Source: Hydrogenophaga sp. BPS33 (GTDB lineage: Bacteria; Pseudomonadota; Gammaproteobacteria; Burkholderiales; Burkholderiaceae_C). From it: a stretch of 64,000 nucleotides of DNA. This document shows, piece by piece, positions 43,362 to 51,867 of the stretch (position 1 is the first letter of the stretch; each line of letters starts with the position of its first letter). Location of the stretch: positions 4,774,001 through 4,838,000 of the forward strand of contig NZ_CP044549.1 in assembly GCF_009859475.1 (NCBI RefSeq). Reading direction: 5' to 3'. Made by a program: the position numbers and the translations under genes. The notes beneath the pieces are model-generated. The model had not been told where the DNA came from. It did no database searches and saw only the letters and a list, made by a program, of their open reading frames with translations.

Positions 43362-44357
43362 ATGACCTTCATCCCTGCATTGAAGCGGTGCGCCCTGGCG
43401 GTCGTGGCACTGTCCTTCGCCCTGGCGGCATCGCCAGCAGCGGCACAGGAATGGCCGAACAAGCCGATTCGCTTGATTGTTCCTGCGCCGCCTGGCGGTA
43501 TTTCCGACATGGCGGCCCGCTTGCTCGCCGAGCAACTGCGCACGAACCTGGGCCAGACCATTCTGGTGGAGAACAAACCCGGTGGCGCGGCCACGGTGGC
43601 CGAGCAGACCGTGATGGCCGCCCCCGCCGATGGCCGCACCTGGATGGTGGGGCCGTCGAGCGTCATGTCCGATATTCCACTGTCCGTGAAGAAGCCCTAC
43701 GACGTGCTCCAGACGTTCACCTACGTCGCGGAAACCAGCGGCATGGTCCACATGCTGGTGGCCAACGCCGCTTTCCCGCCCAACAATGTGAAGGAAGTGC
43801 TGGACTACGCCAAGCGCCATCCCCAGTCGGTCAGCGTGGGGAATCACAGCATCGGCACGCGTTCCAACCTCCTGGGCGAAATGCTCAAGGAGAAGAGCGG
43901 CACCGACATGCTGATCGTCCCGTATAAAGGTTCGGCGCCGATCCTCACCGACTTGCTGGGCAACCAGATCCAGCTGACCTTTGAGGTGGTGAGCAACGTC
44001 CTCCCGTTCATCAAGAGCGGCAAGCTCAAGGCGTTGGCGGTCGTCTCCTCGACGCGCTCCCAGCACCTTCCGAATGTGCCGACCTTCGGTGAACTGGGAC
44101 TTGCGGACTTTGTATTGCCGCATGCCAGCGCCGGCGTGAGCGTGTTGAGCAGCACGCCCAAGCCGATCGTGGATCGAATCCGGCGCGAAATGGACAAGAT
44201 CGTGCGCACACCCAAATTCCGCGAGGCGCTGGTGGCGCAAGGCCTGGAGCGGCCGCAGGAATCCTCGGTGGACCAACTGCAGCAGGTGCTGGCCGCCACC
44301 ACGGCACACAACCTGGCCATCATGAAGCGGCTCAAGCTCAAGCTCGGTACCGAGTGA
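43362..44357 (+). CDS. Bug-family periplasmic solute receptor
   Basis: A 331-residue Bug protein: signal peptide CALAVVALSFALAASPAAAQ, then WPNKPIRLIVPAPPGGISDM, VENKPGGAATVAEQ, PADGRTWMVGP, KKPYDVLQ and VPYKGSAP. AAGGAG precedes the ATG at ideal spacing. It is last in the AraC-BKACE-QOR-Bug module and convergent with the second AraC gene. Parts of the core (PYDVLQTF instead of LPYDP) diverge from the other Bug proteins here. Confidence 0.92.
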   Translation: MTFIPALKRCALAVVALSFALAASPAAAQEWPNKPIRLIVPAPPGGISDMAARLLAEQLRTNLGQTILVENKPGGAATVAEQTVMAAPADGRTWMVGPSSVMSDIPLSVKKPYDVLQTFTYVAETSGMVHMLVANAAFPPNNVKEVLDYAKRHPQSVSVGNHSIGTRSNLLGEMLKEKSGTDMLIVPYKGSAPILTDLLGNQIQLTFEVVSNVLPFIKSGKLKALAVVSSTRSQHLPNVPTFGELGLADFVLPHASAGVSVLSSTPKPIVDRIRREMDKIVRTPKFREALVAQGLERPQESSVDQLQQVLAATTAHNLAIMKRLKLKLGTE

Positions 44358-44370
44358 CGCTGAGGCCGCC

Positions 44371-45330
44371 TCACATCCGGCCGCGCTTCCAGCGAGAAAA
44401 CGCACTCAGGCTGCTGAAGCCGAGCAAGGGTGCGATGTCGGTGAGCTTGCGGTCACCGTAGCCCAGCAGGCGCTGGGCTTGTTCAAGACGGATTTCGTCC
44501 AGCAATTGCGTGAACGTCGCGTCCTGCTCGGACAGCCTGCGGTGCACCGTGCGGCGGTCCACGCCCAGGTGCATGGCCACCTGGTCCGCCCCGCAGCGCC
44601 CGGTGGGAAGCAGGGCCACGATGAGCTGCTCCACCTCCTCGCGAAACGTGAAACTGTGTCCGGGCAGATCGCCGTGCACCAGCCGGTGCACTTGCTGGCG
44701 CATCGTGGGGTCGGCCAACTGCAGCGGCGCATCCAGCTCCGCCGACAACACGGCAATGCCGTTGTAGTCCTGTGAAAACAGCAGGTTGCTGCCCAGGATG
44801 CTGCGATGCCAGGACAGGTTGGCAGGCGCGGGGTGCATGAAGCTCACGCTGCGGGGTTGCCAGTCCTTGCCCAGCGCCAGGCACAGGGTGTGATGAAGCG
44901 CGCCCAGCGCCAACTCCACCGATTGCCGTCCGGCACCGACCGAGGGCAACATCTGCTGTTCGATCACGGCCACGCCACCGGACTCGCGGATCTGCGTGGC
45001 CAGGCTTTCGTTGTGCAGGTACAGGTAGCGCGTGAGCGTGTCCAGCACCTGGCGCAACGTGGGTTCGTCGCGCGCCAGCATGCCGACGACGCCGAAGGAG
45101 GACAGGCGGCGCGTGACCGACAGGCGCAGGCCAAACGCCTCCTGGCCCGAGAGCTCGCCCGACAACTCCAGCAGGCGCATGACCGCGGCGGCGGGAATGC
45201 GCAACTCGGTGCTCTCCAGACAGGAGCGCGGCAGGCCCACCATGGACAGCATGGCATGTGGCACCAGGCCGACGCTGGTCGCCAGATCGGCGTAGTGCAT
45301 CAGGCAAGCGCTGCGCATCAGAACGGACAT
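44371..45330 (-). CDS. AraC-family regulator (OruR-like), paralogue of the 40062 gene
   Basis: A 319-residue AraC-type regulator starting MSVLMRSACLMHYADLATSV. Its N-terminal effector domain and C-terminal helix-turn-helix pair (CGADQVAMHLGVDRRTVHRR and KLTDIAPLLGFSSLSAFSRW) parallel the 40062 regulator. It is divergent from BKACE copy 2 with 143 bp between, containing GAAGTGC/GCACTTC arms at 45397 and 45425. It probably activates the 45474-50602 operon. The protein ends a few residues after FSRWKRGRM, slightly shorter than its paralogue. Confidence 0.91.
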   Translation of the reverse strand: MSVLMRSACLMHYADLATSVGLVPHAMLSMVGLPRSCLESTELRIPAAAVMRLLELSGELSGQEAFGLRLSVTRRLSSFGVVGMLARDEPTLRQVLDTLTRYLYLHNESLATQIRESGGVAVIEQQMLPSVGAGRQSVELALGALHHTLCLALGKDWQPRSVSFMHPAPANLSWHRSILGSNLLFSQDYNGIAVLSAELDAPLQLADPTMRQQVHRLVHGDLPGHSFTFREEVEQLIVALLPTGRCGADQVAMHLGVDRRTVHRRLSEQDATFTQLLDEIRLEQAQRLLGYGDRKLTDIAPLLGFSSLSAFSRWKRGRM

Positions 45331-45473
45331 ACAGGTTTTCCCTTGGTGTCCCGAGAGGATAAATCAACGTCCCAATACGTCAAACACCAACCGGGCGAAG
45401 TGCCTAAATTCAGCTCCGCAAAAAGCACTTCTGGCACCCCGATACCCAACTGCACTGTATTGAAAGAAACCCC

Positions 45474-46532
45474 ATGAACCTCCTCGACGGCCACCTGTTT
45501 CCCGAAAACCAACAACCGCTGATCATCACGGCCGCGCCCTATGCGCCTTCGTGGATGCCGGACGACTTCCCGGGCGAAATCGCGGTCACCATGGAAGATC
45601 AGATCCAGAAGGCGGTGGACTGCTACAACGCAGGCGCCCAGGTTCTGCACCTGCACGTTCGAGAGCTCGATGGCCGAGGCAGCAAGCGGCTGTCGAAGTT
45701 CAACGAACTGATTGCAGGCGTGCGCGCCCGCGTGCCCGAGATGATCATCCAGGTGGGGGGCTCCATCAGCTTCGCGCCCGAGACCGACGGCGCCGCCGCC
45801 AAGTGGCTGAGCGACGACACGCGCCACATGCTGGCCGAGCTCGATCCCAAGCCCGATCAGGTGACGGTGACGATCAACACCTCGCAGATGAACATCCTGG
45901 AGCAGTTCGATGCGCGCGACATCCAGGGCACGTCCATGGAAGACCCGGCCGTGTTCAACGCCTACAAGGAAATGACCGTTCCCGCGCAACCGGGCTGGGC
46001 CGAAGAGCACATCCGCCGCCTGAGCGAAGCGGGCATTCAGAGCGCCTTCCAGTGCTACAACATCAACAGCTTTGAATCGGTGGAGCGCCTGATGCGCCGC
46101 GGCATCTACAAGGGCCCGCTGGTGATGAACTGGGTCGCCATCGGCGGCGGCATGGATGCGCCCAACCTCTACAGCCTGGCCCACTTCGTGCGCGCCGTTC
46201 CCGACGGCGCCGTGCTGACGGTGGAAAGCTCGGTGCTCAACGTACTGCCGATCAACGCCATGGGCATGGCCATGGGCCTGCACGTGCGCTGCGGCACGGA
46301 AGACACCCTCTGGAACCAGACGCGCACCCAGAAAATGGGGACCGTGGCGCAGATCGAGCAGTTGGTGCGCATGGCCAAGGAGTTCAGCCGGCCGATCGCC
46401 ACGCCCCAGCAGGCGCGTGAGATCTGCAAGATCGGCGTGTTCTACGACACCGTGGAAGAAACGCTGGAACAAAACGGCTTTGCGCCGAACCGGAATGGCG
46501 GCCAGCAGGGTTATCTGCGCAAGGTCGCCTGA
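45474..46532 (+). CDS. Beta-keto acid cleavage enzyme, 352-residue type, copy 2
   Basis: A 352-residue BKACE starting MNLLDGHLFPENQQPLIITA, a paralogue of the 41250 gene. The metal-binding His pair is in VLHLHVRE, and the Glu in CGTEDTLWN. The main divergence lies around residues 135-160, where copy 1 reads NVTEHAGEDDFRG and this one NILEQFDARDIQG; such a patch could alter substrate choice. It is first in an operon with a Bug receptor, CMD protein, another BKACE and a CoA ligase. Confidence 0.91.
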   Translation: MNLLDGHLFPENQQPLIITAAPYAPSWMPDDFPGEIAVTMEDQIQKAVDCYNAGAQVLHLHVRELDGRGSKRLSKFNELIAGVRARVPEMIIQVGGSISFAPETDGAAAKWLSDDTRHMLAELDPKPDQVTVTINTSQMNILEQFDARDIQGTSMEDPAVFNAYKEMTVPAQPGWAEEHIRRLSEAGIQSAFQCYNINSFESVERLMRRGIYKGPLVMNWVAIGGGMDAPNLYSLAHFVRAVPDGAVLTVESSVLNVLPINAMGMAMGLHVRCGTEDTLWNQTRTQKMGTVAQIEQLVRMAKEFSRPIATPQQAREICKIGVFYDTVEETLEQNGFAPNRNGGQQGYLRKVA

Positions 46533-46573
46533 GTGGCCCGAGTGAATTCCATCGACTTCATCTGGAGAGCAAC

Positions 46574-47566
46574 ATGAACTTCAACGCTTCCTCGTTCTCG
46601 CGCAGGACATGTCTTCTGGCCTTGCTGGTGGCCCTCCCGGGTGCCCACGTGGCAGCGCAAAGCGCGTGGCCCAATCGGCCCATCCGGATTCTCGTTCCCG
46701 CACCCGCGGGTGGCGCGTCCGACATGATTGCGCGCACCGTGGCGGAGAGCGTTCGCAAGAGCACGAACCAGACCGTCCTGGTCGAAAACAAGCCCGGCGC
46801 GGGCGGCATCATTGCAGTGGAGAGCATGCTGAGCGTGCCCCGCGACGGCTACACCTTCGTGCTCTCGCCCAACTCCCTGGTGACCGAGAATCCGCACAGC
46901 TACAAATTCCGGTTCGACCCGTTCAAGGACCTGGCCCCGGTGGCCGAGGTGGCCAGCGTCCCCCTGGTGCTGGTGGCCGACCCCGGTCTGCCCCTCGCGA
47001 ACATCGCCGAGATGGTGGCGTATGTCAAAGCGCGCCCCGGCAAGGTGTCCTATGCGTCCTACAGCCCGGGAACGCTGTCGCACCTCAAGGGCATGCAGTT
47101 CAGCAAGGCCGCGGGGCTGAGCATGGAGCACGTGGGCTACAAGGGCTCACCACCGGCGCTGCAGGATCTGATGGGTGGCCAGGTGCAGTTCATGTTCGAC
47201 GGACTGGGCACCTCGCTGCCCCTGATCAAGAACAACAAGGTGCGCGCGCTGGCCATCACGTCGGCCAAGCGCTCCCCCTTGCTGCCCGATGTGCCCACAC
47301 TGGCGGAAGCCGGCTACCCCGCTCTGAGCCAGATCATGGGCACCACGATCTGGTCCACGCCCGACGTCCCGCAAGACATCCGCGAAAAATTCCGCCAGGA
47401 ACTGCTCAAGGCCATCTCGACGGAGTCGGTGAAGAGCCAGCTCGCCGCACTGGGCATGGAGGCGGGCAACCCGTCGCAAACCGTCCCCGAACTGGAGAAG
47501 GCGCTCAAGAAAGACAACGAGCACACGGGCGAGGTGCTGCGGTCCATCAACTACAAACCCGGATGA
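46574..47566 (+). CDS. Bug-family periplasmic solute receptor
   Basis: A 330-residue Bug protein. The signal region CLLALLVALPGAHVAAQ is followed by WPNRPIRILVPAPAGGASDM, VENKPGAGGIIAV, PRDGYTFVLSPN, FDPFKDLAPV and VGYKGSPPAL. GGAGAG precedes the ATG. It lies between BKACE copy 2 and the CMD gene. It presumably binds the acid or keto acid degraded by this operon. Confidence 0.92.
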   Translation: MNFNASSFSRRTCLLALLVALPGAHVAAQSAWPNRPIRILVPAPAGGASDMIARTVAESVRKSTNQTVLVENKPGAGGIIAVESMLSVPRDGYTFVLSPNSLVTENPHSYKFRFDPFKDLAPVAEVASVPLVLVADPGLPLANIAEMVAYVKARPGKVSYASYSPGTLSHLKGMQFSKAAGLSMEHVGYKGSPPALQDLMGGQVQFMFDGLGTSLPLIKNNKVRALAITSAKRSPLLPDVPTLAEAGYPALSQIMGTTIWSTPDVPQDIREKFRQELLKAISTESVKSQLAALGMEAGNPSQTVPELEKALKKDNEHTGEVLRSINYKPG

Positions 47567-47573
47567 ACCCGAC

Positions 47574-47984
47574 ATGAGCGATCCAAAGACCCAAGCCCAG
47601 GCCCCAGGCGCCACGCCTGTCAGCGACACGCTGCGGGCCAGTGGCTACTGGAATCCCGAATGGGACAGTTTCACCGAACTCGACCCCTTGTGGACCGAGA
47701 AATTCCTGGACATGGCGATGCATCCGATGCGCAAGGGATTGATCGAGCCCAAAGTCTGGGAGTTCATCTCCATTGCGGTGGACGCGTCCTGCACCCACAT
47801 GTACGGCCCAGGCACCCGACGCCACATTCGCCGCGCGCTGGAGCTCGGTGCCACCCAGGAAGAGATCGCCGCGGTGCTGCAGGGCGTGAGCGTTCTGGGC
47901 TTGCACGCCAACAGCATGGGCGCGCCCATGCTGCTGGAGGAAGTAGCCCGCTTCAAGGCCCAGCCGCCCCAACCCGAGAAATAA
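47574..47984 (+). CDS. Carboxymuconolactone decarboxylase (CMD/AhpD-like) family protein
   Basis: A 136-residue CMD-family protein. The core reads MRKGLIEPKVWEFISIAVD, C73 in DASCTHMYGPG, then RRHIRRALELGATQEEIAAV and GLHANSMGAP. Only one Cys is present, so the CxxC peroxidase site of AhpD is absent. That favours a decarboxylase, isomerase or accessory role. It sits 7 bp after the Bug gene and 7 bp before the third BKACE type. Confidence 0.88.
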   Translation: MSDPKTQAQAPGATPVSDTLRASGYWNPEWDSFTELDPLWTEKFLDMAMHPMRKGLIEPKVWEFISIAVDASCTHMYGPGTRRHIRRALELGATQEEIAAVLQGVSVLGLHANSMGAPMLLEEVARFKAQPPQPEK

Positions 47985-47991
47985 CCGTCCC

Positions 47992-48927
47992 ATGGCAGTA
48001 CCCCAGAAAAAAGTGATCGTCACGTGCGCGATCACCGGTGGCATTCACACGCCATCCATGTCCCCGTACCTGCCCATCACCCCGAGGCAGATCGAGGACG
48101 AAGCCGTCGCCGCCGCGCAAGCGGGCGCATCCATCGTGCACCTGCATGCGCGCGACCCCGAGAACGGGCGCCCTTCGCAGGAACCGGCGCTGTTCCGCCA
48201 GTTCCTGCCGCAGATCGCGCAGCGCTCGAACGCCATCATCAACATCACCACCGGTGGTGCGCCCAACATGCTGGTGGAAGAGCGCCTGCAGCCGGCCCTG
48301 CAACTCAAGCCGGAGGTGGCCTCGCTCAACATGGGCTCGATGAACTTCGGCCTGTATCCCATGCTCGCGCGCCAGACAGACTTCAAGCACGACTGGGAGC
48401 GGCCGTATCTCGAAGGATCGGAAGACCGCGTCTTTCGCAACACCTTCAAGGAGATCCGCTACATCCTCGAATCGTGCGCGGACAACGGCACGCGTTTCGA
48501 GATCGAGTGCTACGACACGAGCCATCTCTACACGGCGGCTCATTTCATCGATCGCGGCATCCTGAAGCCACCGTTCTTTATCCAGTCCGTGTTCGGGCTG
48601 CTCGGTGGCATCGGCGCCCACCCTGAAGACGTGGTGCACATGCGCCGCACGGCGGAGCGCCTGTTTGGCGACGACTACGTCTGGTCCGTGCTGGGCGCAG
48701 GTCGCAGCCAGATGCCGCTGGCCACCTTGTCGGCCACGATGGGAGGCAACGTGCGGGTCGGTCTCGAAGATTCGCTGTGGGACGGCCCTGGCCAACTGGC
48801 CACCAGCAACGCGCAGCAGGTGGAGCGCGTGGTGACCCTGCTCAAGTCGCTCCATCTTGAGGTTGCAACGCCCGATGAAACACGCGCCCTGCTGCAACTG
48901 AAGGGCCAGAAGGCCGTGGCCTTCTGA
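47992..48927 (+). CDS. Beta-keto acid cleavage enzyme (BKACE), 311-residue type
   Basis: A standard-length BKACE: KVIVTCAITGGIHTPSMSPY at the N-terminus, metal-binding H50/H52 in IVHLHARDP, and the Glu in GLEDSLWD. NITTGG and TMGGNVRVGLEDS are family motifs. It is distinct from the two 352-residue copies and only distantly similar to the 5439 gene. Two BKACEs in a single operon imply either two keto-acid substrates or a heteromer. Confidence 0.91.
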   Translation: MAVPQKKVIVTCAITGGIHTPSMSPYLPITPRQIEDEAVAAAQAGASIVHLHARDPENGRPSQEPALFRQFLPQIAQRSNAIINITTGGAPNMLVEERLQPALQLKPEVASLNMGSMNFGLYPMLARQTDFKHDWERPYLEGSEDRVFRNTFKEIRYILESCADNGTRFEIECYDTSHLYTAAHFIDRGILKPPFFIQSVFGLLGGIGAHPEDVVHMRRTAERLFGDDYVWSVLGAGRSQMPLATLSATMGGNVRVGLEDSLWDGPGQLATSNAQQVERVVTLLKSLHLEVATPDETRALLQLKGQKAVAF

Positions 48928-48955
48928 ACCACCAAGACAACTCGAAAAAAAGAAC

Positions 48956-50602
48956 ATGAACATACGAATCAACGGCCAGGCGCAAGGCGGGATGATGCAG
49001 ATGCCGCTGAACGTGGCGGCACTGCTGCAGCACGCGGACCGCCACCACGGCAACACCGAGATCGTCTCGCGCCGCGTCGAGGGCGACATCCACCGCACCA
49101 CCTGGCGCGAACTGCACACCCGAACGCGCCAGCTCGCCAACGCGCTCACGGCGTTCGATCTCGAGTCCGGCGACCGCGTTGCCACGCTGGCCTGGAACAC
49201 CCACCGCCACCTCGAGCTCTACTACGCGGTGGGCGGCAGCGGCAACGTGGTTCACACCATCAACCCACGCCTGCTCCCCGAGCAGATTGCCTGGATGCTG
49301 GACCATTCCGGCGCGCGCGTGTTGTTTTTCGATGCGAACTTCCTGCCACTGGTCGAAGCCGTCGCACCACACTGCAAGGCGCTCGAACACCTGGTGGTGA
49401 TGACCTCCCGTGTCCACATGCCGGCCTCGCAGAAGCTGCCGCGCCTGGGGTGCTACGACGAGATTGTCGACGCCGCCTCGCCGCACTTCGAGTGGCCCGC
49501 GCTCGACGAAAACAGCGCCTGCGGCCTCTGCTACACCTCCGGCACCACGGGCAACCCCAAGGGCGCGCTCTACAGCCACCGCTCCACCGTGTTGCACGCC
49601 TACGCGGCGGCACTGCCCGATGCGATGTGCATCTCCTCGCGCGACGTGGTGCTGCCGGTGGTGCCGATGTTCCACGTCAACGCCTGGGGCCTGCCCTACT
49701 CGGCGGCCCTGGCCGGCGCCAAGCTGGTGCTGCCCGGCCCCGCGCTGGATGGCAAGTCGCTGCACACGCTGATGGAGCAGGAACGCGTGAGCTTCTCGGC
49801 GGGCGTGCCGACCATCTGGCAGGGCCTGCTGCAGCACATGAACGCCGAGGGCGCGCGCTTCTCCACACTGCGCCGCACAGTGGTGGGCGGCTCGGCTTGC
49901 CCGCCCGCGATGATCCGCGCTTTCGAGGACCTGTACGGCGTCGAGCTGATCCATGCCTGGGGCATGACCGAGCTGTCGCCGCTGGGCGCGGTGAGCCGCC
50001 TGAAGGCCAAGCACCTCGACCTGCCCAAGGCCGAGCAACGCAAGGTGCTCGAGAAGCAGGGCCACGCGATCTTCGGCATCGACATGAAGATCGTCGACGA
50101 AGACGGCGCAGAACTGCCTTGGGACGGCAAGGCCTCCGGCGAACTCATGGTGCGCGGGCCCTGGGTCATCAGCGCGTACTTCAAGCTCGAAGCCCAACCG
50201 CTGCGCGACGGCTGGTTCCCGACGGGCGACGTGGCCACCATCGACGCCGACGGCTATATGCAGATCACCGATCGCGCGAAAGACCTGATCAAGTCCGGCG
50301 GCGAATGGATCAGTTCGATCGCTATCGAGAACGAGGCCAGTGCGCATCCCGCCGTCGGGCTGGCCGCGGTGATTGGCGTGCCACATCCCAAGTGGGACGA
50401 GCGCCCTGTGCTGCTGGTGGTGAAGAAACCCGGCGCCGACGTGACGCGCGAAGACATGCTCGGCTTCCTGCAAGACAAGGTCGCCAGGTACTGCGTCCCC
50501 GACGATGTGATCTTCACCGACGCCCTGCCCATGACCGCGACCGGCAAGGTCCACAAGCTCAAGCTGCGCGAACAGCACCGTGCTCACTTGACCCCTGCCT
50601 GA
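48956..50602 (+). CDS. Acyl-CoA synthetase (medium/long-chain or DmdB-like AMP ligase)
   Basis: A 548-residue ANL ligase. The ATP loop is LCYTSGTTGNPKGALYSH, A4/A5 are HAWGMTELSPLG and GWFPTGDVATID, the hinge is DRAKDLIKSGGEWIS, and the A10 Lys is in TATGKVHKLKL. The N-terminus MMQMPLNVAALLQHADRHHG resembles fatty-acid and 3-methylmercaptopropionate CoA ligases. It is the last gene of the BKACE operon, before a strong terminator. It may activate the acid substrate or a cleavage product. Confidence 0.92.
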   Translation: MNIRINGQAQGGMMQMPLNVAALLQHADRHHGNTEIVSRRVEGDIHRTTWRELHTRTRQLANALTAFDLESGDRVATLAWNTHRHLELYYAVGGSGNVVHTINPRLLPEQIAWMLDHSGARVLFFDANFLPLVEAVAPHCKALEHLVVMTSRVHMPASQKLPRLGCYDEIVDAASPHFEWPALDENSACGLCYTSGTTGNPKGALYSHRSTVLHAYAAALPDAMCISSRDVVLPVVPMFHVNAWGLPYSAALAGAKLVLPGPALDGKSLHTLMEQERVSFSAGVPTIWQGLLQHMNAEGARFSTLRRTVVGGSACPPAMIRAFEDLYGVELIHAWGMTELSPLGAVSRLKAKHLDLPKAEQRKVLEKQGHAIFGIDMKIVDEDGAELPWDGKASGELMVRGPWVISAYFKLEAQPLRDGWFPTGDVATIDADGYMQITDRAKDLIKSGGEWISSIAIENEASAHPAVGLAAVIGVPHPKWDERPVLLVVKKPGADVTREDMLGFLQDKVARYCVPDDVIFTDALPMTATGKVHKLKLREQHRAHLTPA

Positions 50603-50622
50603 GGACGCCAGACATCGAAAAG

Positions 50623-50657
50623 AAAAAAAACCGCAGCTTCGAGCTGCGGTTTTTTTT
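50623..50657. terminator. Bidirectional Rho-independent terminator
   Basis: Eight A, CCGCAGCT, the loop TCG, AGCTGCGG and eight T form a fully symmetric hairpin between the convergent CoA-ligase (plus) and Bug (minus) genes. It should terminate transcription from both sides. Confidence 0.92.
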
Positions 50658-50689
50658 CGAGGTGCGGCCAGTGGGACCGCGGCCCGCGT

Positions 50690-51682
50690 TTACTCCGGCT
50701 TGATGTTGCCCTTCTCCACGATCTGGCGCCAGACCGCGAGATCGTTCTCCAGGAGCTTCGTGAATGCCTGACGCGACACCACCGTCGGTGGCTCCACGTT
50801 GACCTTGCGGATCGCGTCTCTGAGTTCGGGCTCGTTCAGTTCCTTGTTGATCGCCGCATGCAGGCGGTCCAGGATCTGCACTGGCGTGCCCTTGGGCGCG
50901 AACACGCCTTGCCAGCCGGTCGCGGGGAACGCAAAGCCTTGTTCGGACATGAGCTTGATGTCGGGCAACCTGGGGCTGCGCACTTCACCATTCAAGGCGA
51001 TGCCGCGCAGCTTGCCTTGTTCGATGAAGCCCACCGGGGACACCAGGTCGACCCAGCCGATGGGGATCACGCCCGCCACAATATCGGTCACCAGCGCGGG
51101 AATCGTCTTGTAGGGCACATGGTTGAAGGTGGGCAGTCCCGCCTTTTGCTTGATCCACTCCATCGTGAGATGGCCATTCGAGCCCACACCCCAGCTGCCA
51201 TAGGTCTGGTACTTGGGGTCGCGCCGAATCAACTCCACCAGTTCGGGCAAGGTCTTGGCGGGGACCGAGGAATGCACCGCCAGAAGAACCCCGCCCGTCG
51301 CCGTCAGCGCGACGGGCGCGAGGTCGCGCAAGGTCTTGACGGGCAGGTCCGGGTTGAGGGCTTCGTTCATCACGCTGGCAGACGCCGACGTATGGACGAT
51401 GGTGTAGCCGTCGGGGGCCGCATTCTTGACCGCCGTCAATCCGAGCAAGCCGTTCGCACCGGGACGGTTGTCGATGACGAACGGCTGACCGAAGACTTTC
51501 TGCAGCCGGTCGTACAACTGGCGGGCCAGCACATCGACCACGCCACCCGCGCCGCTGGGCACGATGACCTTGACCGGGCGAGTGGGCCAGCCCGCGCCAG
51601 CCTGGGCCCAGGACGCGCCGGGGAGCACAAGAGAAGCAGCGCTACCCAACATGAGGTGCCTGCGTGTGAGCGTTGCTTTCAT
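50690..51682 (-). CDS. Bug-family periplasmic solute receptor
   Basis: A 330-residue Bug protein with a Tat-like leader (LTRRHLMLGSAASLVLPG) and core WPTRPVKVIVPSGAGGVVDV, IDNRPGANGLLGL, APDGYTIVHTS and HVPYKT. It resembles the neighbouring Bug at 51868, for example in TYGSWGVGSNGHLTMEW versus TYGSWAVGSSGHLTMEW, so they are paralogues. It is transcribed alone: a terminator lies upstream (51772-51808) and its own promoter region holds a TGTCGACA palindrome at 51753. Confidence 0.92.
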   Translation of the reverse strand: MKATLTRRHLMLGSAASLVLPGASWAQAGAGWPTRPVKVIVPSGAGGVVDVLARQLYDRLQKVFGQPFVIDNRPGANGLLGLTAVKNAAPDGYTIVHTSASASVMNEALNPDLPVKTLRDLAPVALTATGGVLLAVHSSVPAKTLPELVELIRRDPKYQTYGSWGVGSNGHLTMEWIKQKAGLPTFNHVPYKTIPALVTDIVAGVIPIGWVDLVSPVGFIEQGKLRGIALNGEVRSPRLPDIKLMSEQGFAFPATGWQGVFAPKGTPVQILDRLHAAINKELNEPELRDAIRKVNVEPPTVVSRQAFTKLLENDLAVWRQIVEKGNIKPE

Positions 51683-51752
51683 GATTTCATTCCTTGATCA
51701 GATGGAGGTGCCCCCTTGATGTCTCCGATGGGGCACACCGTTATTTTATTTA

Positions 51753-51762
51753 ATGTCGACAT
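51753..51762. promoter_or_regulatory. TGTCGACA operator-like palindrome upstream of Bug gene
   Basis: The palindrome ATGTCGACAT lies in a very AT-rich stretch about 70 bases upstream of the Bug start at 51682. The GT-CG-AC core fits the half-site pattern of FadR-subfamily GntR regulators. A second copy is upstream of the porin at 54074, so the two units are probably co-regulated. No GntR gene is in the window. Confidence 0.5.
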
Positions 51763-51771
51763 AAGTAACAA

Positions 51772-51808
51772 GAAAAAAAGGCCGATCCTGACCAGCGGTC
51801 AGATCGGC
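51772..51808 (-). terminator. Rho-independent terminator after the porin-Bug unit
   Basis: Read on the minus strand: GCCGATCTGACC, the loop GCT, then GGTCAGGATCGGC, followed by CTTTTTTTC. The stem is 12 bp with one bulge. It lies 60 bases after the stop of the Bug gene at 51868. It separates the porin-Bug unit from the next Bug gene. Confidence 0.85.
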
Positions 51809-51867
51809 AAGGGAGAGAGGGTGAGCGCGCTGCAAGAGGACTTCCTCTCGCAGGCGCCAATGTGCTT

